NCBI GenBank assembly: GCA_035560235.1
Contig: DATMAG010000037.1
Coordinates: forward strand, 1-64,000
DNA length: 64,000 nucleotides
DNA from: DASRDU01 sp035560235
GTDB taxonomy: Bacteria; Acidobacteriota; Blastocatellia; RBC074
Direction of reading: 5' to 3'
Shown: positions 18,408 through 27,124 of the stretch, in pieces
Position numbering within the stretch: the first letter of the stretch is position 1
Layout of the letters: each line of letters begins with the position of its first letter
Made by a program: the position numbers and the translations under genes
The notes under the pieces: generated by a model
The model's database searches: none
The model's input: only the letters and a program-made list of their open reading frames with translations
What the model was told of the DNA's origin: nothing

Positions 18408-19319
18408 TTATGCGCCTGCGGTGAGCGTCTGCCAGATGGCGCGTGAGATGTCAGCGATCAGTTTATTGCTCCGCTTCTCCTGGGCGATGCCTCTGGTCAG
18501 GACGACGATGACGTAAGGTTTGCGGCCTGGCGGAAAGACTATCGCCGCATCGTGACTGTGCTTTGTGATCGAGCCGGTCTTGTGCGCGACCTTTGCGGCG
18601 CGCGGAAGTCCGGCGGGGATGCCGTCGTTGAAATGCTGCGCCGACAAAATGTTGATCATCGCCTCGCAGGCGCGGTCGTTGAGAAATTTCTTCCCGGCAA
18701 TCACTCTGAGCAGGAGCATCAGATCGTAAGCCGTCGTCGTGTTGTTCTTACCGGCCTGAAACGCCTTTGTGTCCTCAACGCCGCGCAGCACCTGAATGTC
18801 ATTTGCGCCGAGGCTCTTCATCAAAGCCATAATGCTCTCGGGCGAGACTCTTTCGATCAGCAGGTTGGTTGCCAGATTGCTGCTCCAGGTGATCATGTGT
18901 TCCATCAGTTCAGCGACGGTCATCGTCTGACCGATGCGGTTGTAAACCTCCTCGTCGCTGTCGTCCGATTTCGAGAGACGATATTCGCTGCCGTCAATGA
19001 TGCTGAAGAACTGATTCTTCACCTGCACGGGTTCATCGAGCCGCAGCTTTTTCTCCTTCACGCGGCGGAAGATTTCCATCATCACGGGCAGCTTCATCGT
19101 GCTGGCGGCGTGCATGCTCTCGCGTTCATTGATGAACAGAGTTCTTTTGCTTTCGAGGTCGTAAACCGCGACGCCGACCTTCTCAGCCCCGCTCCCGGCA
19201 ATCAGGCTCTCAAGCTGCGGTCTGACTTTGGTCAGCGGATCATCGGCAGCAGTGGTGAAGGCGCGCGGTGAAAGCGCGAAGCACGACGTGAGCAGAACGA
19301 GCAGACACAGTTTTCGCAT
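18408..19319 (-). CDS. Class A beta-lactamase-like serine hydrolase
   Basis: A 303-residue secreted protein with signal peptide. The penicillin-binding fold motifs are present in order: S73-T-M-K76, the S146-S-N148 element (SDN equivalent), E182 in an omega-loop-like stretch (RGVEDTKAFQAG) and K247-T-G249. It therefore has the residues of an active serine beta-lactamase, but belongs to a broad environmental group whose members are often of unknown substrate. Length fits class A. No resistance genes, integrases or regulators lie nearby. A peptidase or esterase role remains possible. Confidence 0.82.
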   Translation of the reverse strand: MRKLCLLVLLTSCFALSPRAFTTAADDPLTKVRPQLESLIAGSGAEKVGVAVYDLESKRTLFINERESMHAASTMKLPVMMEIFRRVKEKKLRLDEPVQVKNQFFSIIDGSEYRLSKSDDSDEEVYNRIGQTMTVAELMEHMITWSSNLATNLLIERVSPESIMALMKSLGANDIQVLRGVEDTKAFQAGKNNTTTAYDLMLLLRVIAGKKFLNDRACEAMINILSAQHFNDGIPAGLPRAAKVAHKTGSITKHSHDAAIVFPPGRKPYVIVVLTRGIAQEKRSNKLIADISRAIWQTLTAGA

Positions 19320-19561
19320 ACGAAGCTCCTGTCAATGTGGTGTGCCGCGAGGGCACAAAGTCTACGTCAGGGCATCGGCGGTTTACAATCGCGGGCCGAT
19401 GTGCCACGATAGCGCCGCTCTGAAGAAGTATCATCAAATCAGATCCTGATGCGCTTCCGGCCTTCCCCCTCACCCTTGCAATGCCGGAGCGAAAACTACT
19501 GACGAACTACACACCTCACAGAGTGTCCCTGAAACCTCACTTCACCGGAGGAGTCCTTTCC

Positions 19562-21205
19562 ATGACTTTCCTTGCAACCCGATTTGTCAGTATTTTCAGA
19601 AAACTCAACCAGGCAGTCTCAGCTCGGCGCTGTCTGCTGACGCTGATGATTGCGCTGCTCTGCGCTGCGCTGGTGGCGCTGCGTCAGACGAGCGCGCAGT
19701 CGGGCGCTTTCGTGACGACCTTTGCGGGCAGCTCGTTTCCCGGCAACGATGACGGGCCGGGCGCGCAGGCCCGGTTCAGCGCGCCGATCGGTCTGACGAT
19801 TGACGCGAATGACAATCTGATTGTGGCCGACTTCCACAATGGGCGCATTCGCCGGATTGATCCGCAGGGCAATGTCACGACCATTGCCGGAAGCGCGCAG
19901 GGGTTTGCCAACGGTTCGGCGGCGAGCGCGCGATTTTACGGGCCTGCCGGAGTGGCGCTTGACCGCGACGGCAACATCATCGTCGCTGATTACGGCAACA
20001 ACCGCATTCGCCGGATTGATCTGCAGGGCAACGTGACGACGCTTGCAGGCAGCGGCGTTTACGGCGCGCTCGACGGCGCAGCGACAAACGCCAGATTTGG
20101 CAAGCCGAGCGGCGTGGCGGTTGATGCGACCGGCAACATCTACGTGCTTGATGCAGGCACGAGCCTGATTCGCAAAATTGACGTGAACCGCAATGTGACG
20201 ACGCTCGCGGGCGGCATTCGCGGCTTTGCCGATGGCCAGGGCAGCGAAGCCCGGTTCGACTTTTACGGCGGCGCGCCACAGCTTTGTTTTGATGCTGACG
20301 GCAATCTGATCGTCGCTGACTTCTCGAATCATCGCATCCGTCGCGTCACGCCCGACGGCAAAGTAACGACCATTGCGGGCAATAACAACACGTTCACTAA
20401 CGACGGGCCGCTCGCTGAAGCCGGATTCTTCTTTCCGACCGGCCTGGCGCGCGACGCCAAAGGCAACCTCATCGTCGGCGGCTGGCACGACGCGAAGGTG
20501 CGCAAAATTGATCTGATCGCGCAGATGGTCACGACCATTGCGGGCAGCGGTGACGAAGGCCATCAGGACGGCCCGGCGGCGCAGGCGATGTTCATTCGCC
20601 CCGCAGGCGTCGCAGTCAGTTCGCGCGGTGATGTCTTTGTGGCCGATTATGCTGACAACTGCATTCGCCGCATCAGCGGGCTGGGCGTTGCGCCTTCACC
20701 GACGCCCACGCCGGGCGGAACGCCGACGCCTACGCCGACCCCGACGCCAACGCCTGTGCCTGTGGCGGGCGCGCTCGTCAATCCGAGCTTTGAAACGGGC
20801 GACTGGAGCGGCTGGACGATCAGTTCCGTGCCGATTGAAGGCGGGCCGACGATTGAAACCGATCCGAGCCTGGTCACTGACGGTCAGTACGCGCTGAAGT
20901 TTTCGGCGCGCGGGCGCAGGCTGTATGATTACTGCAAACAGTCGGTCAGACTTGCGCCGGGCAATTACACGATCGCCTGCGATGCCAGAGCGAGCATCGG
21001 CACGACAAGCGTGCTGGGCATTCTGTTCAGCGACGGCACGGCAGGCCCTGGCAGCAGGCTCGGGCCGGGAATTTCAGGCCGTCTGAGCGTTGATTTCACA
21101 GTGCCTGAAAATGCGGGGCCGGTGACAGTCTTCTTTCTCGGTTCGCAAAACAGATACGTGCGAAGCTGGGTCGCAGTGGACAATTTCGTGCTGACGAAAA
21201 ACTGA
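19562..21205 (+). CDS. Secreted NHL-repeat beta-propeller with C-terminal beta-sandwich
   Basis: About 547 residues. A long membrane-spanning or signal segment (about 24-45) precedes six NHL-type blades built on the pattern P-x-G-(V/L)-A-x-D-x-x-G-N-(I/L)-(I/V)-V-A-D-x-x-N-x-R-I-R-R-I-D. A Pro-Thr linker of alternating PT pairs (about 380-405) leads to a C-terminal domain starting VNPSFETGDWSGW, typical of carbohydrate-binding-like beta-sandwiches. GGAGGAG lies about 10 nt before ATG 19562. NHL propellers bind ligands or proteins; the architecture suggests an extracellular binding protein. The permease gene starts one nucleotide after its stop, yet no functional link is obvious. Confidence 0.85.
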   Translation: MTFLATRFVSIFRKLNQAVSARRCLLTLMIALLCAALVALRQTSAQSGAFVTTFAGSSFPGNDDGPGAQARFSAPIGLTIDANDNLIVADFHNGRIRRIDPQGNVTTIAGSAQGFANGSAASARFYGPAGVALDRDGNIIVADYGNNRIRRIDLQGNVTTLAGSGVYGALDGAATNARFGKPSGVAVDATGNIYVLDAGTSLIRKIDVNRNVTTLAGGIRGFADGQGSEARFDFYGGAPQLCFDADGNLIVADFSNHRIRRVTPDGKVTTIAGNNNTFTNDGPLAEAGFFFPTGLARDAKGNLIVGGWHDAKVRKIDLIAQMVTTIAGSGDEGHQDGPAAQAMFIRPAGVAVSSRGDVFVADYADNCIRRISGLGVAPSPTPTPGGTPTPTPTPTPTPVPVAGALVNPSFETGDWSGWTISSVPIEGGPTIETDPSLVTDGQYALKFSARGRRLYDYCKQSVRLAPGNYTIACDARASIGTTSVLGILFSDGTAGPGSRLGPGISGRLSVDFTVPENAGPVTVFFLGSQNRYVRSWVAVDNFVLTKN

Positions 21206-21206
21206 G

Positions 21207-22022
21207 ATGAAAGCGGCGATGAATTTCACGACAGGTGCGGGATGGCAGAGACGGGTGAAGTTCATCGCCGCGATGTTTGTGGTTGCGCTGGCAGGCGTGC
21301 CGATTCTGCTGCTGCTGGTGTGGTCGTTTGCGCGGGCGTGGTACTGGCCTGCGCTGCTGCCGCGCGAATGGAGCCTGCGGGCGTGGAGTTATGTTTTCTC
21401 GCCGGCCTCGGACATCATTCCGGCGCTGCTGACGAGCGTGGGCATTGCGCTGGTCGTCACAGCGCTGTCGGTGCTGGTGGCGACGCCTGCGGCGCGGGCG
21501 CTGGCGCTGTATGAATTCGCGGGCAAACGCGCGCTGATGTTTGCGCTGCTGCTGCCGGTGCTGACCTCGCCGCTCGCTTCGGCGATGGGCGTGCATTCGC
21601 TCTTTCTGCGCTACGGGCTGGCCGACACTGTCCTGGGCGTGGTGCTGGTGCATCTGATTCCGACCGTGCCTTACGCGACGCTGATGCTGGTGGGCAGTTT
21701 TTCAAGACTCGATGCCGACCTTGAAGCGCAGGCGCGCACGCTCGGCGCGCAGGCGTTCGCGGTCTGGCGATATGTCACGCTGCCTGCGATTGCGCCGGGG
21801 CTGGCGGTCGCGGCGGTCTTTGCGTTTCTGATTTCGTGGAGCCAGTATCTGATGACTCTGCTTGTGGGCGGCGGGCGGATTATGACGCTGCCGCTCGCGC
21901 TTGTGGCCTTTCAGCGCAGCGGCGATGAATCGGTCACGGCGGCGCTCTCGCTGGTCTTTCTCGCTCCGGCGCTCATCGTCTTCGCCGTCGTCGCGCGTTT
22001 TCTGAAGGACAATCAGGGATGA
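21207..22022 (+). CDS. ABC transporter permease (orphan, PotC/ThiP-like)
   Basis: A 271-residue permease with six predicted helices and the EAA loop LEAQARTLGAQAFAVWRYVT followed by LPAIAPG. It corresponds to the second permease of spermidine/thiamine/iron-type importers. It begins directly after the NHL protein stop codon (one base between). No ATPase or binding protein is in the window; the similar permease at 8091-8990 on the opposite strand is a likely partner. Alternative start ATG 21219 would shorten it by four residues. Confidence 0.87.
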   Translation: MKAAMNFTTGAGWQRRVKFIAAMFVVALAGVPILLLLVWSFARAWYWPALLPREWSLRAWSYVFSPASDIIPALLTSVGIALVVTALSVLVATPAARALALYEFAGKRALMFALLLPVLTSPLASAMGVHSLFLRYGLADTVLGVVLVHLIPTVPYATLMLVGSFSRLDADLEAQARTLGAQAFAVWRYVTLPAIAPGLAVAAVFAFLISWSQYLMTLLVGGGRIMTLPLALVAFQRSGDESVTAALSLVFLAPALIVFAVVARFLKDNQG

Positions 22023-22145
22023 ATTGCAGACGCAGGCAGGTTATGCTGCGGGCTGCGGGAGCAACCGCCAGGCCCGCAAATCCTGTGTCAATGATGATCG
22101 CGCCCGGGCGGTGACGGGCAGATCAGCGCTCAGTAAACACGAAAG

Positions 22146-23060
22146 ATGTCTGTCAGAAAATTCATTGCGCTTGGCACCGCCAGTCAGGTTCCGACCCGCT
22201 ACCGCAATCACAACGGTTATCTGCTCCGCTGGGATGACGAAGGGATTCTCTTCGATCCCGGCGAAGGCACGCAGCGGCAGATGATCTTTGCCGGAGTCTC
22301 GGCCTCAGAGATCACGAAAATCTGCATCACGCACTTTCACGGCGATCATTGTCTGGGGCTGGCCGGAATCATTCAACGCCTCTCGCTCGACAAGGTACCG
22401 CACCCGGTCGAGGTTTACTATCCGGCGACGGGACAGAAATACTTCGAGCACCTCAGCGAAGCCTCAATCTTTTACAACACAGCCAGAATCAGGCCGCGCC
22501 CGATTGCGCAGCCCGGCATCGTTTTTCAAAGCCGGCAGTTCACGCTCACAGCCGAGCGGCTCGATCACGCCGTCGAAACCTTCGGCTACAGACTGACGGA
22601 GCCGGATGCGGTGACAATGCTGCCCGAAAAACTCGAAGCCCTCGGCATCAGAGGCCCGGCGGTCGGACGGCTGAAAAGAGAAGGCAGCCTGGAACACGGT
22701 GGCCGCCGCATCTCGCTTGACGAGGTGAGCATTCCCAGGGCCGGGCAGAGCGTGGCCTTTGTCATGGACACGCGCGTGTGCGAGGCCGCGCACAGACTGG
22801 CGGAACATGCTGACCTGCTGATCTGCGAATCAACCTATCTTTCAGCCGAAGAATTCGAAGCCGAACGCAACGGTCATCTGACTGCTGCCCAGGCCGCAAC
22901 CATTGCGAGAGAGGCAGGCGTCAGAAAGCTCGTGCTGACGCATTTCTCGCAACGCTACACTTCCACCGAAGACTTCCTTGCTGAAGCCCGCCGCATTCAC
23001 CCTGAAGTTGTCGCTGTCAATGACGGAGATGAAGTTGAGGTTCCGCCGAGAAGAAGCTGA
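22146..23060 (+). CDS. rnz: Ribonuclease Z (tRNA 3' endonuclease)
   Basis: A 304-residue metallo-beta-lactamase protein. FDPGEGTQRQM and the zinc motif ITHFHGDHCLGL (H63, H65, D67, H68) are diagnostic of RNase Z, with later ligands in VMDTR and LTHFSQRYT and the conserved NGHLTAAQAA. The N-terminal ALGTASQVPTRYRNHNGYLL is also characteristic. The enzyme removes 3' trailers from tRNA precursors. Length is normal for the short bacterial form. It is convergent with the deformylase gene, with a palindrome between them. Confidence 0.9.
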   Translation: MSVRKFIALGTASQVPTRYRNHNGYLLRWDDEGILFDPGEGTQRQMIFAGVSASEITKICITHFHGDHCLGLAGIIQRLSLDKVPHPVEVYYPATGQKYFEHLSEASIFYNTARIRPRPIAQPGIVFQSRQFTLTAERLDHAVETFGYRLTEPDAVTMLPEKLEALGIRGPAVGRLKREGSLEHGGRRISLDEVSIPRAGQSVAFVMDTRVCEAAHRLAEHADLLICESTYLSAEEFEAERNGHLTAAQAATIAREAGVRKLVLTHFSQRYTSTEDFLAEARRIHPEVVAVNDGDEVEVPPRRS

Positions 23061-23081
23061 CCTGGATCAGCCTGCGATTGA

Positions 23082-23112
23082 ATTTACGGCAATCCGTCGG
23101 ATTGCCGTAAAT
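23082..23112. terminator. Palindrome between convergent rnz and deformylase genes
   Basis: Perfect 15-bp arms (ATTTACGGCAATCCG and complement) around one central base, 21 nt after rnz. Its symmetric position between convergent genes suggests a bidirectional terminator; it ends in short A/T runs but no long T-tract. Confidence 0.5.
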
Positions 23113-23142
23113 CAGATGTGAGACTGATCTGATTTCAGGAAC

Positions 23143-23652
23143 TCAGGCGCAGCGGCGCAGTTTTTCGATCTCCTGCCGCAGCGCCAGGCTGCGCCCGTCA
23201 ATTGCGCGGTCAACGGCCAGAATGCCGTCAAGGTGGTCAATCTCGTGCTGCAGCAGTTCCGAGAGGCTGCCGCTCGCATTGACCATTTGCAGGCGGCCCT
23301 GTCCGTCGCGGCAGGTAACTGAAATTTCATAATGCCGCCGGACGCGCACCATCAGATCGGGAAACGAGAAGCAGTCGTCCCAGAGTTCCATCATCTCATC
23401 GCTTGCGTGAGTGATGACGGGGTTGATCAGCGGCATCGGTTCACCGGTATTGACAAGGATAATGCGGCGACTGACGCCGATCTGCGGAGCGGCGATGGCG
23501 CGGCCAAAGCCCTTGCGCGCGCGAAAATCGCCGAGCGTTTCCGCCAGGTCGCGGATGATCTCCTGTGTCTCACGCGACTCGACACGGGTGACCGGCTCGG
23601 AACGCTGCCAGAGCTGTTCGTTTCCGAGGAGCAGTATTTCTCGAACAGGCAT
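23143..23652 (-). CDS. def: Peptide deformylase (divergent motif II)
   Basis: A 169-residue deformylase. Motif I is GFGRAIAAPQIGV, two residues longer than the usual GxGLAAPQ; motif II is WDDCFSFPD where EGCLS-P is usual, keeping the metal-binding Cys; motif III is LQHEIDHLDG with the HExxH zinc site. The enzyme removes the formyl group from new proteins. These changes place it in the divergent deformylase subfamily, so activity on formyl-Met peptides is likely but may not be its only role. It is divergent from the HAD gene (78 bp) and not next to fmt. Confidence 0.85.
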   Translation of the reverse strand: MPVREILLLGNEQLWQRSEPVTRVESRETQEIIRDLAETLGDFRARKGFGRAIAAPQIGVSRRIILVNTGEPMPLINPVITHASDEMMELWDDCFSFPDLMVRVRRHYEISVTCRDGQGRLQMVNASGSLSELLQHEIDHLDGILAVDRAIDGRSLALRQEIEKLRRCA

Positions 23653-23730
23653 GTGTTAACCTCCAACTGGTGAAATTCAACTGGTGAGCGCCAGGCTGAG
23701 GCAGTCTAGCAGATCATCCGAACCTGAGTC

Positions 23731-24423
23731 ATGAGCGACGAACAACGAAAATTCCGCGTCGTGCTGTTCGATTTCGACGGCACGCTGGTCAATACCACGC
23801 CGCTGATCCTGCGCTCCTTCCGGGCCACGTGGGAAAAACTCTTCGGCTTCACGCTCGATGAGGCGAGCTACATTCAGACTTTCGGCATTCCGCTCGAAAC
23901 TGCCATGCAGCAGATGCTCGCGCAGATGACCGAGCAGCAACTTATCCCCGCGCCCGCCGATCCGGTCGCCGCTGTTGCAGAGATGCTCGCCGCCTATCGC
24001 GCCTTCAACCACAAGTGGCACGATCAGATGATCGAACCCTTCGCCGGGATTGATCAGACGCTGAAGGAACTGCGCCAACGCGGCTGCGTGTCCGGCGTGG
24101 TGACTTCAAAGAAACGCGTCGGCGCGGAACGCGGGATGAAAATTTTCGGTCTGCACGAAATGATGGCCGTCAGCGTCTGCTGCGAAGACACCACGCGCAA
24201 CAAACCCGATCCCGAACCGCTGCTGCACGCAATGGAAAGACTCGCCGCCGCTCCTGAAGAAACGATCTATGTCGGTGACAGCCCGCACGACATCATTGCC
24301 GGACGCGCCGCCCGGATTGCCACTGCCGCCGCCGCGTGGGGGCCGTTTGCGCGCACTGAACTGGAAAGATTCAACCCGGACTTTCTGCTCGATGAACCAC
24401 GCGATCTGCTCAGGCTGTGCTGA
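23731..24423 (+). CDS. HAD-superfamily hydrolase (PpaX/Gph-like)
   Basis: A 230-residue HAD phosphatase: motif I VLFDFDGTLVNT (nucleophile and acid Asp), motif II VVTSKK, motif III Lys in NKPDPEPL, motif IV IYVGDSPHDIIAG. The helical cap between motifs I and II is of the phosphoglycolate phosphatase / pyrophosphatase PpaX kind. The substrate is a small phosphate ester or pyrophosphate; sequence alone does not say which. It is followed by a long inverted repeat. Confidence 0.88.
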   Translation: MSDEQRKFRVVLFDFDGTLVNTTPLILRSFRATWEKLFGFTLDEASYIQTFGIPLETAMQQMLAQMTEQQLIPAPADPVAAVAEMLAAYRAFNHKWHDQMIEPFAGIDQTLKELRQRGCVSGVVTSKKRVGAERGMKIFGLHEMMAVSVCCEDTTRNKPDPEPLLHAMERLAAAPEETIYVGDSPHDIIAGRAARIATAAAAWGPFARTELERFNPDFLLDEPRDLLRLC

Positions 24424-24439
24424 GAAGTCATTCACCTGC

Positions 24440-24516
24440 ATTCTCCATTCTCCATTCTTTTGCAGGAGAGAAGCTCCTGATCACTCCTCTCTGCAAAAGA
24501 ATGGAGAATGGAGAAT
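24440..24516. repeat. 26-bp perfect inverted repeat between convergent genes
   Basis: Arms 24440-24465 and 24491-24516 are perfectly complementary over 26 nt, then continue with a bulge for another 5 bp towards a 15-nt loop. Each arm carries the tandem word ATTCTCCATTCTCCATTC. Lies between the HAD gene and the convergent monooxygenase gene. Confidence 0.75.
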
Positions 24517-24537
24517 GGTTCTCGTTCGGGAGGCAAC

Positions 24538-26526
24538 TTATCTGCCGCGCGCTCTTTTCAGATTTTCGCGGGCCTGCGCGTGATTCGGGTTGATGCGCAG
24601 GGCCTGTTCAAAATGCCGTGCGGCTTCGGCAATGCGGCCCTGTTGTCCGAGCAGCACGCCGAGTTCGTTGTGCGCGTCGGCATTGGTCGCATCCAGCCGG
24701 ATCACTTCTTCATACTGCTTCACCGCTTCACTGATGCGGCCCTGCTGCGCCAGCACAAAGGCCAGGTTGCCGTGCGCATCGGCGTTGCGGGCATCAAGCT
24801 GCAATGAACGTTCGTAACTCGTCACGGCTTCAGCCAATCGCCCCTGCATCGCCAGCGCGCTGCCCAGACTGTTGTAAGCTCCGGCATCGTCCGGTTTCAC
24901 GCGCAGCAGTTCACGCAATTCGCTGATCGCTTCATCAACTTTCCCGGCCGCGAGCAGCAGGTTGCTGAGGTTGTAACGCGCATTGACGTAATCGGGTTTG
25001 AGGCGCAGCGCCTGCCGGTAAAGCCTGATTGCTTCATCACGCCTGCCCTGCTCCTGAAAGATCACACCGAGACTCGTCAGCGCAGCGTAACTTTGCGGGT
25101 TGGCCTGCAGCGCCTGCTGATAGTGAATGACAGCTTCATCGGTCTTGCCCGCGAGTTGCAGCACGGCGGCAAGGTTGAAATGCGCCGTGAAATCAGCCGG
25201 ATATTTTTTCAGCCGCTGCCGCATCAACGCTTCCTGCAAGACCGCGCGCGAATCTTCCCTTGTGCGCGGCAGCACCTGCAGCCACAAATGGCTCATCTCT
25301 TCTGATGAACGATTGCCTGCTTTGACGCGCTTCGGCGGGTGATTCGGATTGCGCGGGTTGTCGGCTGAGTTGTCATAGCTGTACCGCATCGTGATGACCG
25401 TGCCTTTCGGCAGAAAGACCGGCTCCCTGTATTTGTACACGGCCTGCCAGTTCAGATCCCAGCGCGTGATGCGGATCAGCCACTTCCTTGTGCCGTCGGG
25501 CAGCGTCGCATAGCCCTGCAGGTCTTTGCCCAGGTAATGCGCGTGCGGATAGACGCCGAGCACATCAACATCCACCGGCAGCGTGAATTCATCGGTCACG
25601 ACGAAATCCTTTTTGCCCGGCGGAATGTCGAGCGCGCCGTCGCGTTCAAGCTGCACGAGCATCGGAAAGATGGTCTGCGGTTTGTCAGTGAAATAAAGCC
25701 CGATTTCAGCCTGAATGCGTTCAGGTTTGCCCGTCGGCTGCAGGTGCATGTTCAGCACCAGATCGGTGCCCGGATCGCAGCGCCACGCCATGCCGTCCGG
25801 CTCAACCCAGGGCACAGTGCCCGGTTTCCAGAAGAGAAAGTGGCTGTCCGGCTCGAAGCTTTCGGCTTCGATTGAAACTTCCATGCCGCCAAAACCAGGG
25901 CCCGGATCGGCGGCATCCTGACGGCGCGCATTGCCGGTGCGATCAATCAGAATGTTGGCGTGATGCACGACCTGTTTGTTGCCCGGCAGAATCTCAACGG
26001 CTTTGACGTACCGCGTTTGCTCAACCGGAATCGGCAGCACGAAGTTGCGAAAGACATCAGTGCCTGAAGCGGGCACGATGAACTGTTCGTTCATCTTCAC
26101 AATCAGGTCGGGTTTGCCAAGCTGCCAGCCTTCGTTGAATTGCGGCGCAGCGGGCAGATCCTTCGCGTCACCTTCAGGCATTCCCGCATCAACCCACTGC
26201 TGAATCATTCTGAGTTGTTCATCGCTCAGATGGCGCGCCCCGACAAAATCACCGTAGCCCGGTTCAGGCGGCCAGGGCGGCATATAACGGCTTTGCGTGA
26301 CGACAGCGATCTGCCGCGCCCGCTTGCGCACATCCTGATAAGTCATCAGGCTGAACGGCCCCGACCCGCCCGGATGATGACACGCCGCGCAGTATTCAAA
26401 GACGAGCGGCGCAATGTTCCGGGTAAAAGTCGGCGCGACAGGCTGAGCAGGCGCGCTCAGACCGCACAGCAGCACGGTCAGCGCAAAGCAGACTGTCAGG
26501 CAGATTTTCAGGGAGAAATAAAACAT
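24538..26526 (-). CDS. Secreted cytochrome c / copper type II monooxygenase-like / TPR protein
   Basis: A 662-residue exported protein. After the signal peptide a heme c site CAACH (46-50) with possible Met ligand in YMPPW (82) forms a small cytochrome domain. Residues about 135-415 resemble the two copper-binding beta-sandwiches of ascorbate-dependent (PHM/DBH-like) monooxygenases, with His clusters H188-H189, H261 and H328/H330. Residues from about 425 to the end hold five to six TPR repeats. It probably performs copper-dependent hydroxylation outside the cytoplasm with heme electron supply, but no substrate is known. The redoxin gene overlaps its start by 19 nt and is likely co-expressed. 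Confidence 0.83.
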   Translation of the reverse strand: MFYFSLKICLTVCFALTVLLCGLSAPAQPVAPTFTRNIAPLVFEYCAACHHPGGSGPFSLMTYQDVRKRARQIAVVTQSRYMPPWPPEPGYGDFVGARHLSDEQLRMIQQWVDAGMPEGDAKDLPAAPQFNEGWQLGKPDLIVKMNEQFIVPASGTDVFRNFVLPIPVEQTRYVKAVEILPGNKQVVHHANILIDRTGNARRQDAADPGPGFGGMEVSIEAESFEPDSHFLFWKPGTVPWVEPDGMAWRCDPGTDLVLNMHLQPTGKPERIQAEIGLYFTDKPQTIFPMLVQLERDGALDIPPGKKDFVVTDEFTLPVDVDVLGVYPHAHYLGKDLQGYATLPDGTRKWLIRITRWDLNWQAVYKYREPVFLPKGTVITMRYSYDNSADNPRNPNHPPKRVKAGNRSSEEMSHLWLQVLPRTREDSRAVLQEALMRQRLKKYPADFTAHFNLAAVLQLAGKTDEAVIHYQQALQANPQSYAALTSLGVIFQEQGRRDEAIRLYRQALRLKPDYVNARYNLSNLLLAAGKVDEAISELRELLRVKPDDAGAYNSLGSALAMQGRLAEAVTSYERSLQLDARNADAHGNLAFVLAQQGRISEAVKQYEEVIRLDATNADAHNELGVLLGQQGRIAEAARHFEQALRINPNHAQARENLKRARGR

Positions 26527-27095
26527 CCGATTGCCGTCGTGGTTCTGAGTTTCAGCGTCTTTCCTTTGCTGACGGATTCAAGCGTCTGTTCAAGATCGCG
26601 CACGGTCGGCGCAGGACGCATTTTGCCGAAGGCTAAGTAACGATCATCAATGCGCCCGCGATAAACCAGCCGCCATTCTTTTTTGCCGCGCACAAAGACT
26701 GCGGCTTCAGGCGTCACCTGCGCGCCGGTCATTTTCACCAGGGCGTGCTGCTCGTCGCGCAACGCTTCAAGCGAGTATTCGTAATCGCTGAGATGCTGTC
26801 TGATCGCCTCGCTGGTTTCATCCGCGCCCGGATAGATCAGCCTGAATTTCGCCTTGTCAGCAAACTTCTGCGCGAGCCGCTTCACTTCGGGCGCGTAACG
26901 ATTTGAAATCGGGCAGTCGCTTCTGACAAAGATAAAGACCAGAACTTCTGGATCAGTCACGGCAAACGGCGCGACCTGACGCCCCGACAAATCAGCGAGC
27001 CGCAGCGAATCCTGCGGCGGCCCGGCGGCGGCCAGCGCCCCAATCAGACAAATCAGTGCGATTAACCTGATGATGCTGATGCGAAGCTTTGTCAT
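26508..27095 (-). CDS. Exported redoxin (thioredoxin-fold) protein
   Basis: A 195-residue protein with signal peptide and a thioredoxin/AhpC-like fold: VFIFVRSDCPISNRYAPE holds a single active-site-position Cys (C61) in C-P-I-S rather than CxxC, followed by VTPEAAVF (cis-Pro) and a C-terminal AIGCFI with a second Cys. This form often occurs next to or fused with heme/copper monooxygenase-like proteins in Acidobacteria, as here, where the monooxygenase gene starts 19 nt inside it. It may support copper or heme redox chemistry in the periplasm. The start is only 29 bp from the divergent oxidoreductase gene. Confidence 0.82.
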   Translation of the reverse strand: MTKLRISIIRLIALICLIGALAAAGPPQDSLRLADLSGRQVAPFAVTDPEVLVFIFVRSDCPISNRYAPEVKRLAQKFADKAKFRLIYPGADETSEAIRQHLSDYEYSLEALRDEQHALVKMTGAQVTPEAAVFVRGKKEWRLVYRGRIDDRYLAFGKMRPAPTVRDLEQTLESVSKGKTLKLRTTTAIGCFISP

Positions 27096-27124
27096 GGCCG
27101 GATAATTTTGTCAGAATCTGCGCT

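Noticed and set aside
18552..19271. Plus-strand open frame opposite the beta-lactamase-like gene
   Set aside because: Translation is rich in His, Arg and Val from antisense codons and has no domain; the minus-strand gene carries all motifs.
18408..19319. Acquired antibiotic-resistance gene
   Set aside because: Although SxxK, SxN and KTG motifs are present, the gene matches the composition of its neighbours, has no mobile context and belongs to a broad environmental hydrolase group.
20690..20765. Short tandem DNA repeat (CCGACGCC-like units)
   Set aside because: It encodes the Pro-Thr linker of the NHL protein and is explained by that coding role.
26508..26526. Frameshift joining the redoxin and monooxygenase genes
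   Set aside because: Both proteins have complete ends and their own signal peptides, so the 19-nt overlap is a normal operon overlap.
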